Source of the DNA: Sorghum bicolor
Taxonomy: Eukaryota; Streptophyta; Magnoliopsida; Poales; Poaceae
DNA: 64,000 nucleotides
Direction of reading: 5' to 3'
NCBI RefSeq assembly: GCF_000003195.3
Contig: NC_012873.2
Location: forward strand, 9,819,894-9,883,893
Part shown: positions 62,245 to 64,000 of the stretch, one piece after another
How the letters are laid out: every line of letters starts with the position of its first letter
How positions within the stretch are numbered: position 1 is the stretch's first letter
Made by a program: the position numbers and the translations under genes
The notes under the pieces: model-generated
Databases searched by the model: none
The model's input: the letters and a program-made list of their open reading frames with translations, nothing else
Told to the model about the DNA's origin: nothing

Positions 62245-64000
62245 CTATGGTCCGGTAGTGGGCAATAAAGTGAGCCCAAGATGCCGCCTAGCATGGTCTG
62301 GGATCAACCTGTTGATGAGCTCTGGGGAGGCATTTGCTAGCTGCAAATAAATAGGCAAATATGTCGGTATCTCACGTATAGACAGACATTTATGTTCAGC
62401 TGCTTTGTGACAAGCATTTGTTGCATGCTGAAATGACCATTTCAGTCAAATGCAACTACAGTTCCCCACATGCTTTCCCTAGTTTGTCAATAGTAAAGCA
62501 CATGCAAAGCATTAATGTGTATCAGTCTTGAAACTACTTACTTCCTGTTTAAAGTTGAACAGCGGAGGAAATGGCCGTCCATTCGGCAACCTTGCATGTG
62601 GTTCTCGCAACTCATCGAAGAATGGGTGTGCACACGCTTCAAGCTGCGAGAGTTACCAAAATTAGCAATAAAATCAACACAATGAAGGAAAGCAGGAGTG
62701 GTTAGGCTAGGCATCTCAGACTTGATGGTTGATGCATTACAACATTGTCCTCTTAAAAAGACACTCTAAATGCCGTTATCTTTTCAAGTCCAGTAATTTC
62801 ACTTCCAAGGAGAGGAAATTTCACAAGGTACGAATTACAGTGCAGAACTGAAATCCAGCTAAGAGTAGTACAAGCATCCGACTCTGTAAATGCTAACAGA
62901 CTCCTGACTTCTTGAGTCTTGACAAAGGTAATCCAGACAAGGAAAGCTAAGAGTAGTACAAGCATCCGACTCTGTAAAGGCTAACAGACTCCTGACTTCT
63001 TGAGTCTTGACAAAGGTAATCCAGACAAGGAAAGCAAAGACCTCCATGGTTCCTTTTTAACACTTGGCACAGACTTCAAGAGGTTAAAAGCTTACAGAGA
63101 AGTCCATTTTGGACGGTATAAAGTGAAGCATTGCCATGCTACGGAGGATATAAGGTAAAGGCTTGTACACCATTTATAGAATAGAAAGGAAAAGGATATG
63201 GTGCCATCATATCCAATCATTGGTACTAGTTTATTTTGAATCACCAGTACTAGCTTTATACACACAAGCTGAGATGGTTGAAACATTTAACAGCTAGAAT
63301 AGAAAGCGATGGGTCGACATGACCAACCAACTAGGAAGAAACAATTAATGTCATAACTAAGCTTTGCAATCATTGATAGGTAGATGGCTTCTTTAGTTGA
63401 CTAGAATCAGTCAAATAGGCAGAAAAAACTCACAGCAGTGCATCGTAGATTTGGTGAATACTGGAGCAAACGTGAAGCGAGATCTATAGCTTCTGGAGGC
63501 ATCCGCTTGTGGAAAATCTGCAGCAGAAAAGGTATTTTAGTTTAAGTTATGTACCATTCAATGAAATAACGTGATAAATAAATTTCACATACCTTGTGCC
63601 ATGGGTGGGCTTTGATCTGAGGAAATCTGAACTCGGTGTAGTTCGGATTCATACATCGGATTTCCTCACGTGTTGGAGTACCAAGAACCTGTCAGCAAAG
63701 AAAATTCATTCAACACATGGAAATAGAAAAACACTAGTTAGCACATTTCTTCAGAACTAATATAGTGCAATCTGCAGAACAACCAAGTACCTTTATTATC
63801 TCAACAAGCTGATCCACCGCACTTTCACCAGGGAAGAGAGGCTGGTAAAATCATTTTAACAAAAATGTGTTTAGTTCTAGGCCTGCTGCCCAGATGGATG
63901 CATAACCACAAGAAATCTGTGGGAAAAGCAGAGAAGAGAAACTAACCTGGCCAAGAAGCAGCTCAGCAAGAACACATCCAGCTGACCAAATATCAATTGA
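62245..64000 (-). CDS. GSK3/SHAGGY-like protein kinase, C-terminal part (gene runs off the window)
   Basis: Six exons on the minus strand: 64000-63947 (partial), 63841-63791, 63688-63593, 63517-63434, 62643-62542 and 62340-62245. They read [92 protein letters not shown] and [20 protein letters not shown], with stop TAG at 62245-62247. This is the substrate- and scaffold-binding half of the CMGC kinase fold, nearly invariant in plant SHAGGY-like kinases. Such kinases act in brassinosteroid and stress signalling. Which clade this is cannot be decided without the N-terminus. The last residues (LTLLPTTGP) differ from the LNFxHP tail I expect in the family. Confidence 0.95.
62858..63033. repeat. 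88-bp tandem duplication in an intron of the GSK3-like gene
   Basis: Units beginning GCTAAGAGTAGTACAAGCAT start at 62858 and 62946 and are nearly identical (one or two differences). It lies in the 0.8 kb intron between 62643 and 63434. Confidence 0.93.

Overview
The window looks like nuclear DNA of a grass, most likely sorghum or a close Andropogoneae relative. This is an inference from style, not a database match. The signs are very GC-rich, arginine/alanine-rich first exons, GT-AG introns, many short MITEs with GGCCTTGTTTAGTT-type ends and three-base TTA-like target duplications, and LTR retrotransposons nested several deep.

Layout. 1-9628: a truncated LTR element, a palindrome-rich fold-back repeat, then a decayed minus-strand Copia element (LTRs 1628-2151 and 9105-9628) with a solo LTR of another family inserted in its gag (6207-8130, duplication CCAGT). 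9830-15286: MITE-rich DNA around a complete ribosomal protein uL5/RPL11 gene (11305-13222). 15743-17488: an intronless berberine-bridge-enzyme-like FAD oxidase. 18868-34100: one minus-strand PPR gene, now a pseudogene, cut in two by a 13.6 kb Gypsy-like element (19121-32758, duplication CTAGT). That element's left LTR itself received a nearly full-length L1-type LINE (20034-25861, 16-bp duplication). 35840-41335: a reverse-oriented solo LTR (duplication GTATG) holding two further LTR insertions. 41341-45900: MITEs, LINE remnants and unassigned sequence.

The right part is the gene-bearing arm. It holds mitochondrial aspartate aminotransferase (45983-49965, 10 exons, 430 aa), a U2 snRNA gene with plant snRNA promoter elements (50723-50916, minus), an LRR receptor-like kinase (51730-57851, minus, 11 exons, 627 aa) and the 3' half of a GSK3/SHAGGY-like kinase that leaves the window (62245-64000, minus).

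The genes do not form a pathway. They are ordinary plant genes (translation, splicing, amino-acid metabolism, signalling, oxidation) separated by transposons. I found no convincing new multi-gene system. The most unusual material is in the mobile DNA: a dense two-orientation GCGTCCGGTG array in an LTR promoter, nested insertions with readable target duplications, a LINE with ATGA-coupled ORFs, and fold-back structures. Exon boundaries were set by hand from splice sites and reading frame, and all family names rest on recognised motifs.
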